NCBI RefSeq assembly: GCF_000003815.2
Contig: NC_049984.1
Coordinates: forward strand, 27,071,424 to 27,135,423
Length of the DNA stretch: 64,000 bases
Reading direction: 5' to 3'
Source of the DNA: Branchiostoma floridae
Lineage: Eukaryota; Chordata; Leptocardii; Amphioxiformes; Branchiostomatidae
Position 1 is the first letter of the stretch; the number at the start of each line of letters is the position of its first letter. Positions 32,347 to 42,996 of the stretch are shown piece by piece. Position numbers and translations under genes: made by a program. Under the pieces are notes generated by a model that was given only the letters and a program-made list of their open reading frames with translations, was not told the DNA's origin and made no database searches.

Positions 32347-33247
32347 ATGCCGTGCAGTTTGGACCAAACGGCAGGCCTCTACCAAAAGAAGCAGACCCTG
32401 ACTGAAGAAGAGCTCAACAGCAACGTCGAAGAAATTCGTCGCCACAAGAGAGACGTGTGGACCTTGGCGTCTGACAATCCTGGTGCCAATCCGACACCAG
32501 GTAGGCTCCGTCCCTTAGCCACGGAACCGACCGACATTGAGAAGTTAGTTGAGGCTAAGAAAATCGAAGACGACGTTAACGTTCAGGGGCTAAGGTTGGT
32601 TCTCTCCTGGCGAAATTGAGGAGCATCCTCGATGCAGCCGCCTGTGCGCCTTTCCGACCTCGGGCGAGACCCGGCACGGGTTCGATTGCGAGGAGAGCTT
32701 GACATGTACCAAGTGCGGGTTCGTGTTTGGTCCGGTTAAGCTGTATGAAGAGGCCGAGTTTTCCTGACAGGAAGAGGGGGCGAAAGCCGGCAAAAACGAA
32801 TGTTAAGTTTGCTGTGGCTCTTGCAAAGCTAGGTATCGGCGGTACTCAGTAAGAATGCGCTCTGTTCGAGGCTGAACCAAACATGAGCATGATTTTGGGA
32901 CTGTGTACCGCACAACAGCGTTGCAAAATCTGCGAAAAATCGACCGAGGACAAGGCCAGCGTTTCATGCCAAATGCTCACAAACGTTCACTCGGATCGAG
33001 AAAATGGGAACCAGTGAGCACAAGTTGGCAAAGGAAAACACAGAGGCTCTTTTGCACAATGGATTGGTACCAGACAGACTGTGTGCAGACAACGACAGTG
33101 GAAATGTGAACGGCACAAACGAAGCCCTGCGCCAGGCTGGCCATCCACCGGTGAATAAACAGGACTGTGTCCAACACAACAAGCGGAATCACCGCAAGCT
33201 CGTCTTCAATCTGCATCTGGATGTCTTCAAGGGTGGAAATGCCACTT
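32347..33247 (+). pseudogene. Mutator-like transposase remnant
   Basis: Blocks in order: a helical, charged region (32380-32590), then SLTCTKCGFVFGPVKLYEEA (zinc-binding C-x-x-C), then GRKPAKTNVKFAVALAKLGI, CKICEKSTEDKASVSCQ and finally TEALLHNGLVPDRLCADNDS-GNVNGTNEAL with HNKRNHRKLVFNL. This is the order of the Mutator-like transposase domain (PF20700 type) with the D-x-D-x block partly preserved. Stops and at least two frameshifts separate blocks. Confidence 0.6.
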
Positions 33248-33302
33248 AGGAGATGAGGAATGGAGGTGTCCATCTGTTGATATTTTCTGCACCAGTATAC
33301 CC

Positions 33303-33405
33303 TTGTTGGAAGTCTCGAGGGAGTCGAAGTCATCATAGATTACATATTAGTGCACGGACCCACAGTTGAGGAACTAAATAAGCGTTTCAGAGTCAGTCTT
33401 CGGGA
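33303..33405 (+). pseudogene. Ty3/gypsy reverse transcriptase scrap
   Basis: The frame reads GSLEGVEVIIDYILVHGPTV followed by EELNKRF, which aligns with the catalytic strand of gypsy RTs. The second Asp of the expected V-D-D is Tyr here, so the site is inactivated. Only about 35 residues remain, directly preceding a gag fragment. Confidence 0.55.
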
Positions 33406-34213
33406 AAGGACCCAGCATACCTTTTCGAAGAGTGGTGGGAGGACGTCGAACGTACACTCAATTCGTGGCGCACGCCATCAAGCCAGAGGGCTAACTTGAT
33501 TTTGCGTCACTAAGGCCACACCAATTTAATTTCTTGGTTCACGGATTTTTTCATAAAAAATATGGAGCGAGAGGGCGAAATAAAAATAAAAATCATAAAA
33601 TGGTTCGGGTAAAGGTAACGGCTAATCCAAAACATAAAGAAAAAAAGTTTTCAGTTTGAAAAAAGTACAAAAACACTATTATTGTACAGTAACAGCACCT
33701 GTACCCACCCTTTAAGGAGCTTATAATATAAAGGCCAATTTGCTACACCAGAAAGTTGGTGAATGGTTTCATTAATGGTGAAAATGTGCTGAGTGGTAAT
33801 TTTTATTTTTATTTTTTTTTCCAAAAAATATGAGCGAGCGAATCCGTGAACCAAGAAATTAAACTGGTGTGGCCTAAGAGGGGGATGCAAAACGAGAGGT
33901 GGCCTGCGTCACACCGAGTGAGAAAACGGACGTGGATGCCCTCATCCGCGTGTTGCGGGTGGCATATTGGGACCCCGCGGCTAGTACCACCTTGCTGGCT
34001 AAATTCTATAGACGGGAGAAGAGGCCGGACGAGACCTACCGAGGATACGGTCTTGCCTTGCAGGAGCTGCTGAGGCGGGTCGAGAGGTGATGACCAGGTA
34101 GTGTGCAGGACCAGGACCGGGCTATGCGCGACCGGTTCATTAACGACTTGCGTGAAAGGGCACTCACGCAGCAGCTGAAGGCGTACGCGAGGCATCAATT
34201 ATCCCAATCAACC
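33405..34213 (+). pseudogene. Ty3/gypsy gag fragment split by a MITE
   Basis: The left part (33405-33513) reads SGKDPAYLFEEWWEDVERTL and RTPSSQRANLILRH, the right part (from 33880) KREVACVTPSEKTDVDALIR, then ASTTLLAKFYRREKRPDETY and ALQELLRRVER, two adjacent stops, and DRAMRDRFINDLRERALTQQ. This is the order of a retrotransposon capsid domain. The MITE at 33514-33874 lies exactly between the halves. The codon at the insertion point is TAA in both duplicated copies, so gag was probably already broken when the MITE inserted. Confidence 0.65.
33514..33874. mobile_element. Harbinger-type MITE, complete, TAA target duplication
   Basis: 361 bp. The left end GGCCACACCAATTTAATTTC and the right end, inverted, GGCCACACCAGTTTAATTTC match for over 30 bases. 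TAA flanks both sides (33511-33513 and 33875-33877), fitting the three-base T-W-A target of PIF/Harbinger elements. No ORF inside. Other partial copies are at 16194 and 57383. Confidence 0.9.
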
Positions 34214-34326
34214 TTCCATACCTTTGTAGTACTAGTAGTAGTAGTTACTGCCGATATCTATCATCCAATTACCAGTAATAAAAACCTTCAGATGTACCTG
34301 AAATTCATACCCATTTTACAACATCA

Positions 34327-34611
34327 ATGATTTCTCATTTAAAGAAATTCGCTCGTGAAGCATGGGATGTCGTCTCCAACAAAAAACTGCTCACCGGAGC
34401 GATCGCTGACCGCTTGCTGATCAAAGAAACTGTCAGAAGAGTATTACCGCTGTTGCCAGTGATAGATGACCACCGTGCAAGGCAACTGGCATGCAAGAAA
34501 ATCACACTGAATGGTAGACGCCGAAGATATTATGAAACCAAGAAGCGGAACAGAAGGTATGTGTACTATAGTCATATAATCTTCAGACGGATCGACCAAT
34601 ATAAAAATTGA
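34327..34611 (+). CDS. 94-codon ORF, unknown
   Basis: Basic frame with FAREAWDVVSNKKLLTGAIA, then DDHRARQLACKKITLNGRRR. A good donor (AACAGAAG|GTATGT) lies at 34557, so it may be an exon ending there. Not recognised. Confidence 0.3.
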   Translation: MISHLKKFAREAWDVVSNKKLLTGAIADRLLIKETVRRVLPLLPVIDDHRARQLACKKITLNGRRRRYYETKKRNRRYVYYSHIIFRRIDQYKN

Positions 34612-34619
34612 TGGTCAAC

Positions 34620-35720
34620 GTTCATACCGGAAGAAAATACAGATGTGCATGAAATCACCTATAGCCATGTAGTAAGTCAACTACTGAGTGGTATTTGCGT
34701 ATAATTTTCCACCAAGCTTCATCCCAGCCTCCAGTTCTAAATACGTTGGCTGACATCTTTTAGGAAACTGATTTGACAAGACAAGGCTATTACCATCAGA
34801 ATTCTGGTTGTTATCATTTGTTGTTACTTGTCCTACAGCCTTCTGGTATGCCACATTGTATTGTTTTCTTTGTTTTAATATAAACTTATAAATTGTTGTG
34901 TTGTATCTATTATGGCTCTAAATGAAAGTTTTTGAGCTAAATGCAGATAACCCCATTAGTTGCCAGATATGACTTGAAAAGATGTTGCGACATGTTGATT
35001 TTTTTAACAGTCTAATGCTAATAACCTACCCTCTGAGAAAAAAAGCAGGGGTCGAAATGCAGAATTCTTACACACCTCAGAGTCAGATAATACAGCCTGA
35101 AGATGTCGAGCAGGAAGCACTTTTTGTTGCTTACAAGAAAAACAGACCTGTTAAGTTGGGAGATGATCGACTTGAAAATGGACGGAAAAGTTATGACATT
35201 GTATATACTGTGGACCAAATCCAGGATGTTACTAGCTTCTGTTGTTCAGGTCATGGCAGTGTACTTGGCGTTTGACAAAATCTTCAATGCTGTAATCTAT
35301 AACTTTTTGTAGTATAGTGAACTTTTAATTGTCCAAACATCCAACATACCCATCTAAGCTGAACCAGCCCCCACTGAGCCAGAGGCACAGTCCCCGAAGT
35401 CTGGGTTTCCAAGAGGCTGGACAGCTGTAACAATAGACCTAACTAACAAACCCTTGGATGTTCTGCCACAAGCCAAATATCGACATCATCAGTTATGTGT
35501 CACGATTTTATCTGCCACCAATGGCAACGTTTCAATGTAGTCAAAAATTTGGTAACCTCCTTTTAATAAATGATCAAATTTTGTAAGCTGTGCTGACTTC
35601 ATTTCAGAAAGATATTGGCTTTGTCGACCAGAGTATGACACTTCTCTATCGGAGGTGTCCATCTGTTGATATGGTCTGCACCAGTATATTGTGTTGATTG
35701 ATGTTCGCCTCATCTCACGA
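34620..35720. other. coding-like scraps, no gene assembled
   Basis: Contains an open frame at 34982-35275 with EDVEQEALFVAYKKNRPVKL and another around 35345-35490 with FPRGWTAVTIDLTNKPLDVL. A 38-base sequence at 35651-35688 (GGAGGTGTCCATCTGTTGAT...) repeats the one at 33262-33299. No family recognised. Confidence 0.3.
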
Positions 35721-37415
35721 GCTTCTGTAAAGGAAATGAAACATTAAGAACCAAGATTAGTTCTGTAACAATTTTACTTTTGCCAGTTGATACGATAGAT
35801 ATGTCTTCAACTCAAGTAGGTCTGGCAATAGCTGGTATTTGTTTTAGCCAACAGAGAAGTGGAGAGTGGGGCAGTTGATACACACGGTCGATTAACACTA
35901 AAAAAAATCATAAACACGTCTTCTTGGATTGAAAACACATTAAAACAATGTAAAACACAAATTAGATGTGTGGTATGCTCAACGACTCCGCGAATACTAC
36001 AAAGTAGACCGACCCAGTCCGCCAACACGTAAACAAGATAATCCATCACAGATGTCAGTCGCGGTCAGCCTCACACTTTCAATTCTTTAGTCGATTTGTC
36101 ACTATTGATACGGTCGAGGAACAGATTAATATCATAGTACAAGGCCTTGGCTACTTTTTTTTAAGAAAATTAAGTTCGGGACAAAACCTGAGGGTATGGA
36201 TAAAGCTGCCTTACTCAACATGGCGTGGATAAAGGATACGGCAGAATCCATCGATGTTCCTAACCAATATTTCGAAAACATAGACACACGGGCAACCATA
36301 ATCTTTGAATATGTTCTTCGTACATAATAACAAAAATAGGGAAAATTTGCGAGAGACAATAACCTCAAACTCACAGAGCACTCACCTCTCGCCACGGCCC
36401 TTCTTCTCCAACTGAAGATGTGTGACTGTGCGACGGGAAATACCGTACATATCCATCCGCCGTCAAACTGGCCAGCTGTATAGCAGCAAATAATTAATCG
36501 TGAACAGCTAATTTTTCTAATTCTTGAAGCAAATATTATACCAAAGCAGGAAATAATGCCAGCGATCTAAAATCGAGCTCTTATTTGATGGATGCTTCCT
36601 TCTTGTGTGGAACTATTTTCTGGCGGAACTTGTGTACATCTTGTCTGAGGAGGGTATTCGGTGTCTATGATTGGGAGGCTCACGTAGGGTTTGCGAAGTG
36701 GATGTGAATAATGCAGAAAATGGAAGTGGTTTTGAGTCGTGACTTTTACAGTTGCCACATACAGATTAATTATATCAGGTAAGTGAATAATATTTCAACT
36801 GTGAGATTTGATTTTAAAAAACTTCACCTTCTGCTACAAAATAAATATATTTGAAATGGTAAAATATATTTATCAGGCTACCAGCAACTGCGGGTATGGT
36901 GATCGTATGACCAACACGCCTATCAACATAATGCCTCATGCAAACACCATGGTGCTAACCCAGCTGGCTTCACACATCGCAAACAGATCTGTTGTCTGCA
37001 TTTAGTAGTGCGTCTTTTTAATTGACTTCAGTACACTTATGTACGTGTTTCATTATTTGTCATTAGGGCTCAAATTACAATATCGGGTCCCCAAGTCCTG
37101 GTGCACAGAAATAATTGTACTGATATGTATTGTATATATTATGTAGTCCAACCTGTTCACAAAGTGCAAGAAATGTGTACAGCTAGAGCGAAAGCTCGAG
37201 AAGACACGGCTTCCCAGAAAACGACTTGAGATTCAAGAACGACGTCGTGCCCATCTCGGTCAACAAATAAAGCATTTATTTCTATCATATGTACTTCCCT
37301 CTTATTCCTTTCGTGCTGTCCATTTGAAATGAAATGAAATTGACATTCCTTCTTACAATGAATCAAGTTAAGGACTGACAAGGAGATCGACTGAACCATC
37401 CGTTTCATGCCTCTA
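35720..37415. other. mostly unassigned; two coding-like blocks
   Basis: Plus-strand frames at about 36152-36328 (KFGTKPEGMDKAALLNMAWI, then ESIDVPNQYFENID) and 37146-37325 (LFTKCKKCVQLERKLEKTRL) have protein-like composition, the second with a C-x-x-C motif after a TGTAG acceptor-like site. I see no consistent gene model or repeat. Confidence 0.25.
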
Positions 37416-37421
37416 TATTCA

Positions 37422-37604
37422 TGTTGTGTGTGAGTCAAACCCCCCTTCAAGTTTGTTAGCTGGTAGGGCCCAAGGGGTCAGACAGAGGGGACAGCTGGAC
37501 AGGGGAGTCTGTCAGGAACTGCTGTGAGGCCAGGACGTGAATAAAATGTGGAAAACGATATATCTGGTGTGCTGAATTCTTACTTCTGAACGAACCTTCC
37601 ATCA
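37422..37604 (+). repeat. 5' LTR (183 bp)
   Basis: Starts TGTTGTGTGTGAGTC and ends TTCCATCA, giving TG...CA ends. Contains an AATAAAA polyadenylation-type signal near 37539. Differs from the 3' LTR at two positions (C/A in GTTAGCTGG, C/G in AAAACGATA). Confidence 0.96.
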
Positions 37605-37605
37605 T

Positions 37606-37624
37606 TGGCGTTGTCGGCAGGATT
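37606..37624 (+). promoter_or_regulatory. primer binding site, tRNA-Ser
   Basis: TGGCGTTGTCGGCAGGATT, one base after the LTR, is complementary to the 3' end of animal tRNA-Ser (AATCCTGCCGACTACG plus CCA) at 18 of 19 positions, from memory of that tRNA. It marks the minus-strand primer of reverse transcription. Confidence 0.8.
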
Positions 37625-38641
37625 CAGCGGAGCACCAGGGAGGCTTGGAGCTGAGCGTGGAAACTGGAAGATTGGAGGAGGACCTTGTGTGTGCTTTGGT
37701 GCAGAGCTTGGGTGCAAGGTTGGATCTGCGGATCTGTTTCGCACGTGGACAGTCTCCGGTTGTCGTGGCCAACAGAAGCAGGACAGGAAGAATTCGGAAG
37801 GACTCAGGTGGCCCTGGAGACGGTGGGATCAAAATCTCAGAAGATAGAGGTAGAGATTTGGGGATCGACCGTGGTGTAGAGGCAGAGAGACTGAGTCCGG
37901 AGAACTTTCCAGTGGAACCTTTCTAGCGGCTGTCTGCGGGAGGCAGCGTTCAGCGTACGAGATCAAGAGGAGTTGGGTTCCAAGCACGGGGGTTCCAGGC
38001 AAGAGGACGGCCGGCCCTGATCTGTATAAACTGAACTTGAACAGTTACTTACATGTAGAACTGTGAGAGAAAGGGAGAACTACAAGAGTTGCGAACAGTT
38101 GGTGGTTTTCGTCATTATTTCTAGTTGGGCATACTTATGTAAGACTGAACTCAGAATCATCTAGGATAGAGTCTCTATCTGTACACAGTTTGTTTTGATA
38201 ATTCCCTTTGACCCAAATTCCTGTATCCTGTGTGTTTTTGTACCTCACCGACAGGAGATAGTATCTCACTACATCTGGTTTAGATATCACTGTTCTGCTG
38301 GGGACTGTTCAGCTAGTAAGGGGTGGTTATTAGATGGTATCCCAACCTGGTTTAGGTTATTGGTACATGGTAGAATACATTGTGTTGTGCCAGAAATTGT
38401 GAGCATAAGGGTACGGTTCTCTGTTGTGATATATAAGCCGTGGTTGCTGTGCTCAGCCTGTTCGTGTTTACCATCATCTGTTATAACGATAGCTGTGTTT
38501 TTCCAAGTAGGGACAGTTCAGTATAGTCTTAGGGGTAGGAGCCAGAGGTTCCACCTAGACTCAATTGAAGTAAGGCGAGGGCCATTGCATTGAGCTGTAT
38601 TAGGGATAATACGTTCTGTTAGCTCTCTGTCAGTGTCAACC

Positions 38642-39267
38642 ATGGACGAGCTAATAGCACAGGCCAAGCAAATGGGTCTGGAGGGGCCGGCAATTCTCAA
38701 ATTTGTGGAGGAGCAGCAAGCCCATGAGAGGGAGGAAAGGGCAAGAGAGAGAGAGGCAAAGAAAGAGGCAGAGGAGGCTCAGAGAAGACATGAGCTGGAG
38801 ATTGAAGCCTTGAAGTTTTAACAGGCGCAATATGATCACCATTCTAACGAGGCGAAAGGAGGCGCGGGTGATGTAGTCAAGGCAAAAGCGCCAAGGCTGC
38901 CCAGCTTCGTGGAAGGAGAGAGGATAGATGGTTATCTCTTGAGGTTCGAGCGTTTCGCTCGCGCCCACCAGTGGGCAGAGAACACGTGGGCGTCCTCGCT
39001 CAGCGCCTTGCTATCGGGAAACGCTCTGAACGTCTACAGTAGGCTCAATGACGAGGAGGCGAAAGACTACAAGAAGGTGAAGGAAGCCATCTTAAAGAGG
39101 TATGAGCTTACTGAGGATGGCTTCCGGAAAATGTTCAGGTCGGAGCTTCCTCAGGAAGGGGAAGCGCCTGACCAGTACATCGTACGTCTGAGCAAGGACG
39201 TTACTTGGTCTGAGCCACTACCGCCCCCAAGACATACGACGGAATCCGTGACCTGATCGTCCAGTAA
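38642..39267 (+). pseudogene. gag N-terminal and capsid region, broken
   Basis: From ATG 38642 the frame has a MDELIAQAKQMGLEGPAIL start and a Glu/Arg-rich coiled coil (EQQAHEREERAREREAKK), typical of gypsy gag with a capsid of SCAN-like fold. An in-frame TAA lies at 38819-38821. The same frame continues with ERIDGYLLRFERFARAHQWA and YKKVKEAILKRYELTEDGFR, both matching retrotransposon capsid. A frameshift occurs between about 39195 and 39231, and a second TAA at 39265-39267 interrupts the frame that leads to the next block. The capsid cannot be made from this copy. Confidence 0.85.
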
Positions 39268-40275
39268 CAGTTCTTAGACCTATGCCCCATGGAGCTTGCA
39301 ATTTACGTCAGGGAGAGGAAGCCAAAGTCCCTGGAGGAGATGGGCAAAATGAGCGAGCAGTACCTGAACGCGCATGGCCGCGGTCTGTTCGAAGGCTCAG
39401 GCTCGCGGGGTCAGTCCAAACCAATGAATACAACCTTCAACTCCCAGCCCGGCACCAACACGTCAGTGGCATATCAACATCCACAAAGAGGCTATGGCAA
39501 GAGTTCGCACAGGTTCCAGGGTGAGTGTTACCACTGTAAGGAAATAGGGCATGTGAGAGCGGATTGCCCAAACCTACCGACCTCCCCCGAGACAGGCATG
39601 TTCGCTCAACATACTGACGAGACTTCGGGCAAGGACAGTTGCAGCAGGTACAGCAACAGCGGGTGGGTGAATGGTCACCAGGTAAAAATGTACCGGGATA
39701 CAGGGTGCTCCATGACGTTTGTCAATCGCAGGCTTGTACCATGGGAGCTTTACCAGGAAAACACCGTCAGAGTGAGGTTAGCTAATGGTAAAGTCGATAC
39801 AATCCCCACGGCGAGAGTCAAGCTGCAGATGGGCGGAGATGTCCGGATGATGAGAGTTGGTGTAATGGATACACCATATCCGGTGCTGCTGGGTAATGAC
39901 TACGGAGTATCACTTAAGGTGACAGCCCAGGCCAGTAGGCAAGGAGACAGGGCCGGGAGAGCTGCCGGAGGTGAACAGTGTCCTGTATCAGCTCAGGAGA
40001 GTAGCAGAGAGTTGGGGGAGGACAAGAGGTGTACCGGGGAGGCGAAGTCGGAGATCCCGCGGTACGTGATTCCCGCGAGGCGCAAGGGAGGCTGTCCTCC
40101 GAATGCAGATATGAACAATACCACGAGTACCATAGAGGAGAGGCTAGAGAAGCTGATGAGGGAAGACCCGGTCTTCCGGCGTGGCCGCTTGCGCTGGCTG
40201 CGGAGGCAGCGACACATATCTGTTGGAAGTCGTACTAGACAGGTCATAGCTTCTGTCGTGGCTTGCACAGGTTAG
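39268..40275 (+). CDS. gag C-terminus, zinc knuckle and retropepsin
   Basis: An open frame of 328 codons from 39289. It begins with MELAIYVRERKPKSLEEMGK (end of the capsid-like domain), followed by a Gly/Ser/Asn/Gln linker, a CCHC knuckle CYHCKEIGHVRADC (39526-39567) for RNA binding, and a retropepsin: RDTGCSMTFVNRRLV with catalytic Asp at 39697-39699, and PYPVLLGNDYG later. After the protease is an Arg-rich stretch (REDPVFRRGRLRWLRRQRH) and the TAG at 40273. In autonomous relatives RT would follow; here it is absent. It is in one frame, so gag and protease would be fused. Confidence 0.85.
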   Translation, partial: QFLDLCPMELAIYVRERKPKSLEEMGKMSEQYLNAHGRGLFEGSGSRGQSKPMNTTFNSQPGTNTSVAYQHPQRGYGKSSHRFQGECYHCKEIGHVRADCPNLPTSPETGMFAQHTDETSGKDSCSRYSNSGWVNGHQVKMYRDTGCSMTFVNRRLVPWELYQENTVRVRLANGKVDTIPTARVKLQMGGDVRMMRVGVMDTPYPVLLGNDYGVSLKVTAQASRQGDRAGRAAGGEQCPVSAQESSRELGEDKRCTGEAKSEIPRYVIPARRKGGCPPNADMNNTTSTIEERLEKLMREDPVFRRGRLRWLRRQRHISVGSRTRQVIASVVACTG

Positions 40276-40490
40276 AGAAATATAGAGGTGATTATGTAAC
40301 GGCCAGACGAGATGATAGACAAAACATATTCAATAGAGAACATAGGTAGAGAAGAATAGCATGTGAGTCTAACCTTGACAATGTATAGCTAGTGAGATAA
40401 AGTTTTTAGAAAAGTATACGATGTAGACTCGTTACCGGTATTGACTATTTGTATTCATGTTGTTAGAAATAACCCTGTAGTGTTATGTTC

Positions 40491-40500
40491 TTGGGGGAGG
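40491..40500 (+). promoter_or_regulatory. polypurine tract
   Basis: TTGGGGGAGG immediately before the 3' LTR, the expected plus-strand primer position. Confidence 0.85.
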
Positions 40501-40683
40501 TGTTGTGTGTGAGTCAAACCCCCCTTCAAGTTTGTTAGATGGTAGGGCCCAAGGGGTCAGACAGAGGGGACAGCTGGACAGGGGAGTCTGTCAGGAACTG
40601 CTGTGAGGCCAGGACGTGAATAAAATGTGGAAAAGGATATATCTGGTGTGCTGAATTCTTACTTCTGAACGAACCTTCCATCA
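40501..40683 (+). repeat. 3' LTR (183 bp)
   Basis: Same length and ends as the 5' LTR with two substitutions (181 of 183 identical by eye). Followed by ATTCA, the second copy of the target duplication. Confidence 0.96.
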
Positions 40684-40698
40684 ATTCAAACATCTAAT

Positions 40699-41137
40699 TG
40701 TATGCTTTAGATGTAAATCTAACACTCCAAAACATGCCCATAAGTATGGTGCCAATGTTGACATGGCAGAGTTTGACATTGTGTATCAGGATGTCACAGA
40801 GGAAGATCTCATTGACCCAAGAGTAGAAAAAATGCCTGTAGCTTTAAGGGATTACCTTTGAGAACATCTTCAAAATGAAAAATATGAAAATGACAAAGGG
40901 AGAAATAAGTTCCTCGACCTAAACGATACTGACCTGAAGTTGTCAGGAAAGGTCATGCAGCACAGGTTAGGAAAGAAGGCTTTGAAGTTGACAAGACGTG
41001 GGCGAAACACCAACAAGGTAGAGAGTGTAGTCCAGGCGTCAACCAACGGAACGTGGACGACCAGGATGTCGATAGCCCGCAAACGCGCTGCAGCCAATAT
41101 CCCATTGTCACTAAACTCAGCAGTCGTTCCTACATAA
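40699..41137 (+). pseudogene. ORF with one internal stop, unknown
   Basis: A continuous frame of about 146 codons. It starts VCFRCKSNTPKHAHKYGANV, then DMAEFDIVYQDVTEEDLIDP and RDYL, a TGA at 40859-40861, then RNKFLDLNDTDLKLSGKVMQ, HRLGKKALKLTRRGRN and a TAA/TAG region at 41135. The LTR element inserted directly before it, since the ATTCA target belongs to the same open sequence. Not recognised; it has the look of a transposon ORF or a decayed host exon. Confidence 0.4.
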
Positions 41138-41337
41138 AAGAGGATGGGGAAGTCACCGCGCGTACAAGCTGGAGGCAGCACACAAGAAAAGCCAAGACAT
41201 TGAAAAGGTCTTGAACGGGTGATTTCAAATTAAATATTACAGCCAGTCTCTATCGCCTGATGAGCGTTCTTCCACATCTTAAGCCTGGCTAAATTCATTT
41301 ATTGCATACATGTTGGCAATCATCAATATTTTCTTGT

Positions 41338-41745
41338 CTTTCGGTTATTTTTATTGTAAAGAAGGACCCATACGACTCTACTGATGAAGAGGACACCGTC
41401 ACCGGGGACACGGTGATGCAGAATAGCCCCATACATCATTGCAATACAGAGCAGCTGGACTGTATCAGGAACCTGAAGGTAACATCACAGCAACAGTAGC
41501 AGAGTGGAGGAGGACGCTCTGAAGAGAGCAAAATGAATATACACAGCTGAGCGGGACAAGAAAGTCTATAAAAGACAAGCAGCGGCGGAACAAGGGGAAG
41601 AAGAGAAAGCGGGTGAGGAAAGAGAGGGGAATGATGGTAGTGGTAGATGCGATTGCCTCAAACAGGGGTGATTCTATCATGGAGGACGATATAAACGCAG
41701 AAGCCGTGGAAAGCCTGGACTTCCACAAGGCGCCGTATGTTTTCC
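41338..41745 (+). pseudogene. charged coding-like blocks, unknown
   Basis: A frame with KKDPYDSTDEEDTVTGDTVM ending at a AAG|GTAACA donor-like site near 41480, then another with Lys/Glu-rich sequence and later MMVVVDAIASNRGDSIMEDD to a TGA near 41763. They could be exons of the same gene as the block at 40699. No family recognised. Confidence 0.25.
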
Positions 41746-41769
41746 ATATCCTCCATGAAGACTGACAAT

Positions 41770-42420
41770 TGGTGCACGGGTTACGATTGAGGACAATCTT
41801 AATGACAGCTGTCGGAAGAGAGTTGACAGACCTGATTAAAGAGCAAAACGCATCCTGTCGTGGAAACTGTGAGACAGATCAGTAATAGTGATCTTCCATC
41901 TCACGCTGTGTATGTCAGCCTCAGAAGATGGCAATGAGTGGCTGACAGTTAGCTATCTGTAGTATATCTATCTGTAGCTTTAGGTTTTGCCACTCCCACA
42001 AGTGGACCGGGTAGCCAGCAGAAAGCACCCCACCGCAGCAGATGTCTAAGTAGCAGATGAAACAGCCCCATTGCATCTGAGGATCCTGAACAATGAAAGA
42101 GAACTGAAAAGGCTTCCGGAGAATCTACAAGCAGCACATCAGACTGTCCGCCCACGGCCACGTCGCATCCCAGAGAGGAGGGTACCAACCACTAACCGCC
42201 GGAAATACTTCCTCTCTAACAGTCACTGAAGCAGGCCTTCCAGGAGAGCGGGCGGACAAAGGAACCTCTTTTCGCGTTGCACTGCGGCGACTATGAGGAC
42301 AGGCGAATACCTGTTGGATGTTAGAGATGTACATTTTTTGGTTTATAACTGCGGCTGAGGATTTTTGGCATGGTATAATTAGGTCCAGGCAAACAGGTCA
42401 CAATTCCTATTTACCACTTT
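41770..42420. other. no gene recognised
   Basis: Minus-strand and plus-strand frames overlap with no domain. Nothing else seen. Confidence 0.3.
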
Positions 42421-42668
42421 ATCCCTTTCTTTTGATGTGTTGAAACAAGTACATCCAGAAACTGGCCATTGTGCACCTAAGAAAGTATGTGAATTAAAGG
42501 AGGCCATTCAAGCATGGGAAGCGGACTTCATTTCAGAGAGCCTAGCTCTTGCATCAATGTCTACTTAAAAATAAACTCATGTGTGTAAACTATGTTATGT
42601 ATTTCATTAAACTTGCTACCTGAAAGAAATAGAACCTAAACTAGCTACCTGAACCTAGAAATAGAATC

Positions 42669-42996
42669 ATGTATTCTGTACCAATCAATTGAATTTGTAT
42701 CACAACAGAAATTTTGTATTAAGTTAGCAATTAATTATCTGTTGGTTTATACAATGCTACTATACATTTCATGGATGTCTTCTCCACAACAAAACTTCTT
42801 ACCCCATTCCCATTGTAGGAAGCCCAAATGGTGTGCCGAGTCCGCCACACCACATATATGGATCTTCTCTTTGAATAAGTCATCTTTTTCTTATCATTTG
42901 CACTAGGGACTACTGAATAAAAGGAACCCACATGTATTTTGTGCCAATCAATCTAATATGCATCAAAACAGAAATTCTGTTGTAAGTTAACAATTA
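42669..42996 (+). repeat. direct repeat pair, 263 bp apart
   Basis: Sequence 42669-42733 (CATGTATTCTGTACCAATCA...AGTTAGCAATTA) recurs at 42932-42996 with about ten substitutions. The spacer has no recognised content. Confidence 0.65.

Larger units (their letters stand above)
37417..40688 (+). mobile_element. complete gag-pro LTR retrotransposon (non-autonomous)
   Basis: Element 37422-40683 (3262 bp) flanked by a perfect ATTCA target duplication (37417-37421 and 40684-40688). The order is: 183-bp LTR, one spacer base, a tRNA-Ser-type primer site, about 1 kb leader, gag, zinc knuckle, retropepsin, a short remnant, a purine tract (TTGGGGGAGG) and a second LTR. No RT, RNase H or integrase motif is present, although the retropepsin style (D-T-G, L-L-G-N-D) is Ty3/gypsy. 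The two LTRs differ at two positions, so insertion was recent. Because pol is missing, transposition must have used enzymes from another element. Confidence 0.92.

Noticed and set aside
32977-33336. 119-codon minus-strand frame
   Set aside because: Antisense to the Mutator-like remnant; domain evidence is on the plus strand.
37602-37926. Several frames after the 5' LTR
   Set aside because: Short, overlapping and without a domain; leader sequence of the LTR element.
38195-38593. 132-codon frame in the LTR element leader
   Set aside because: No ATG start near its beginning and no domain; lies in the untranslated leader between PBS and gag.
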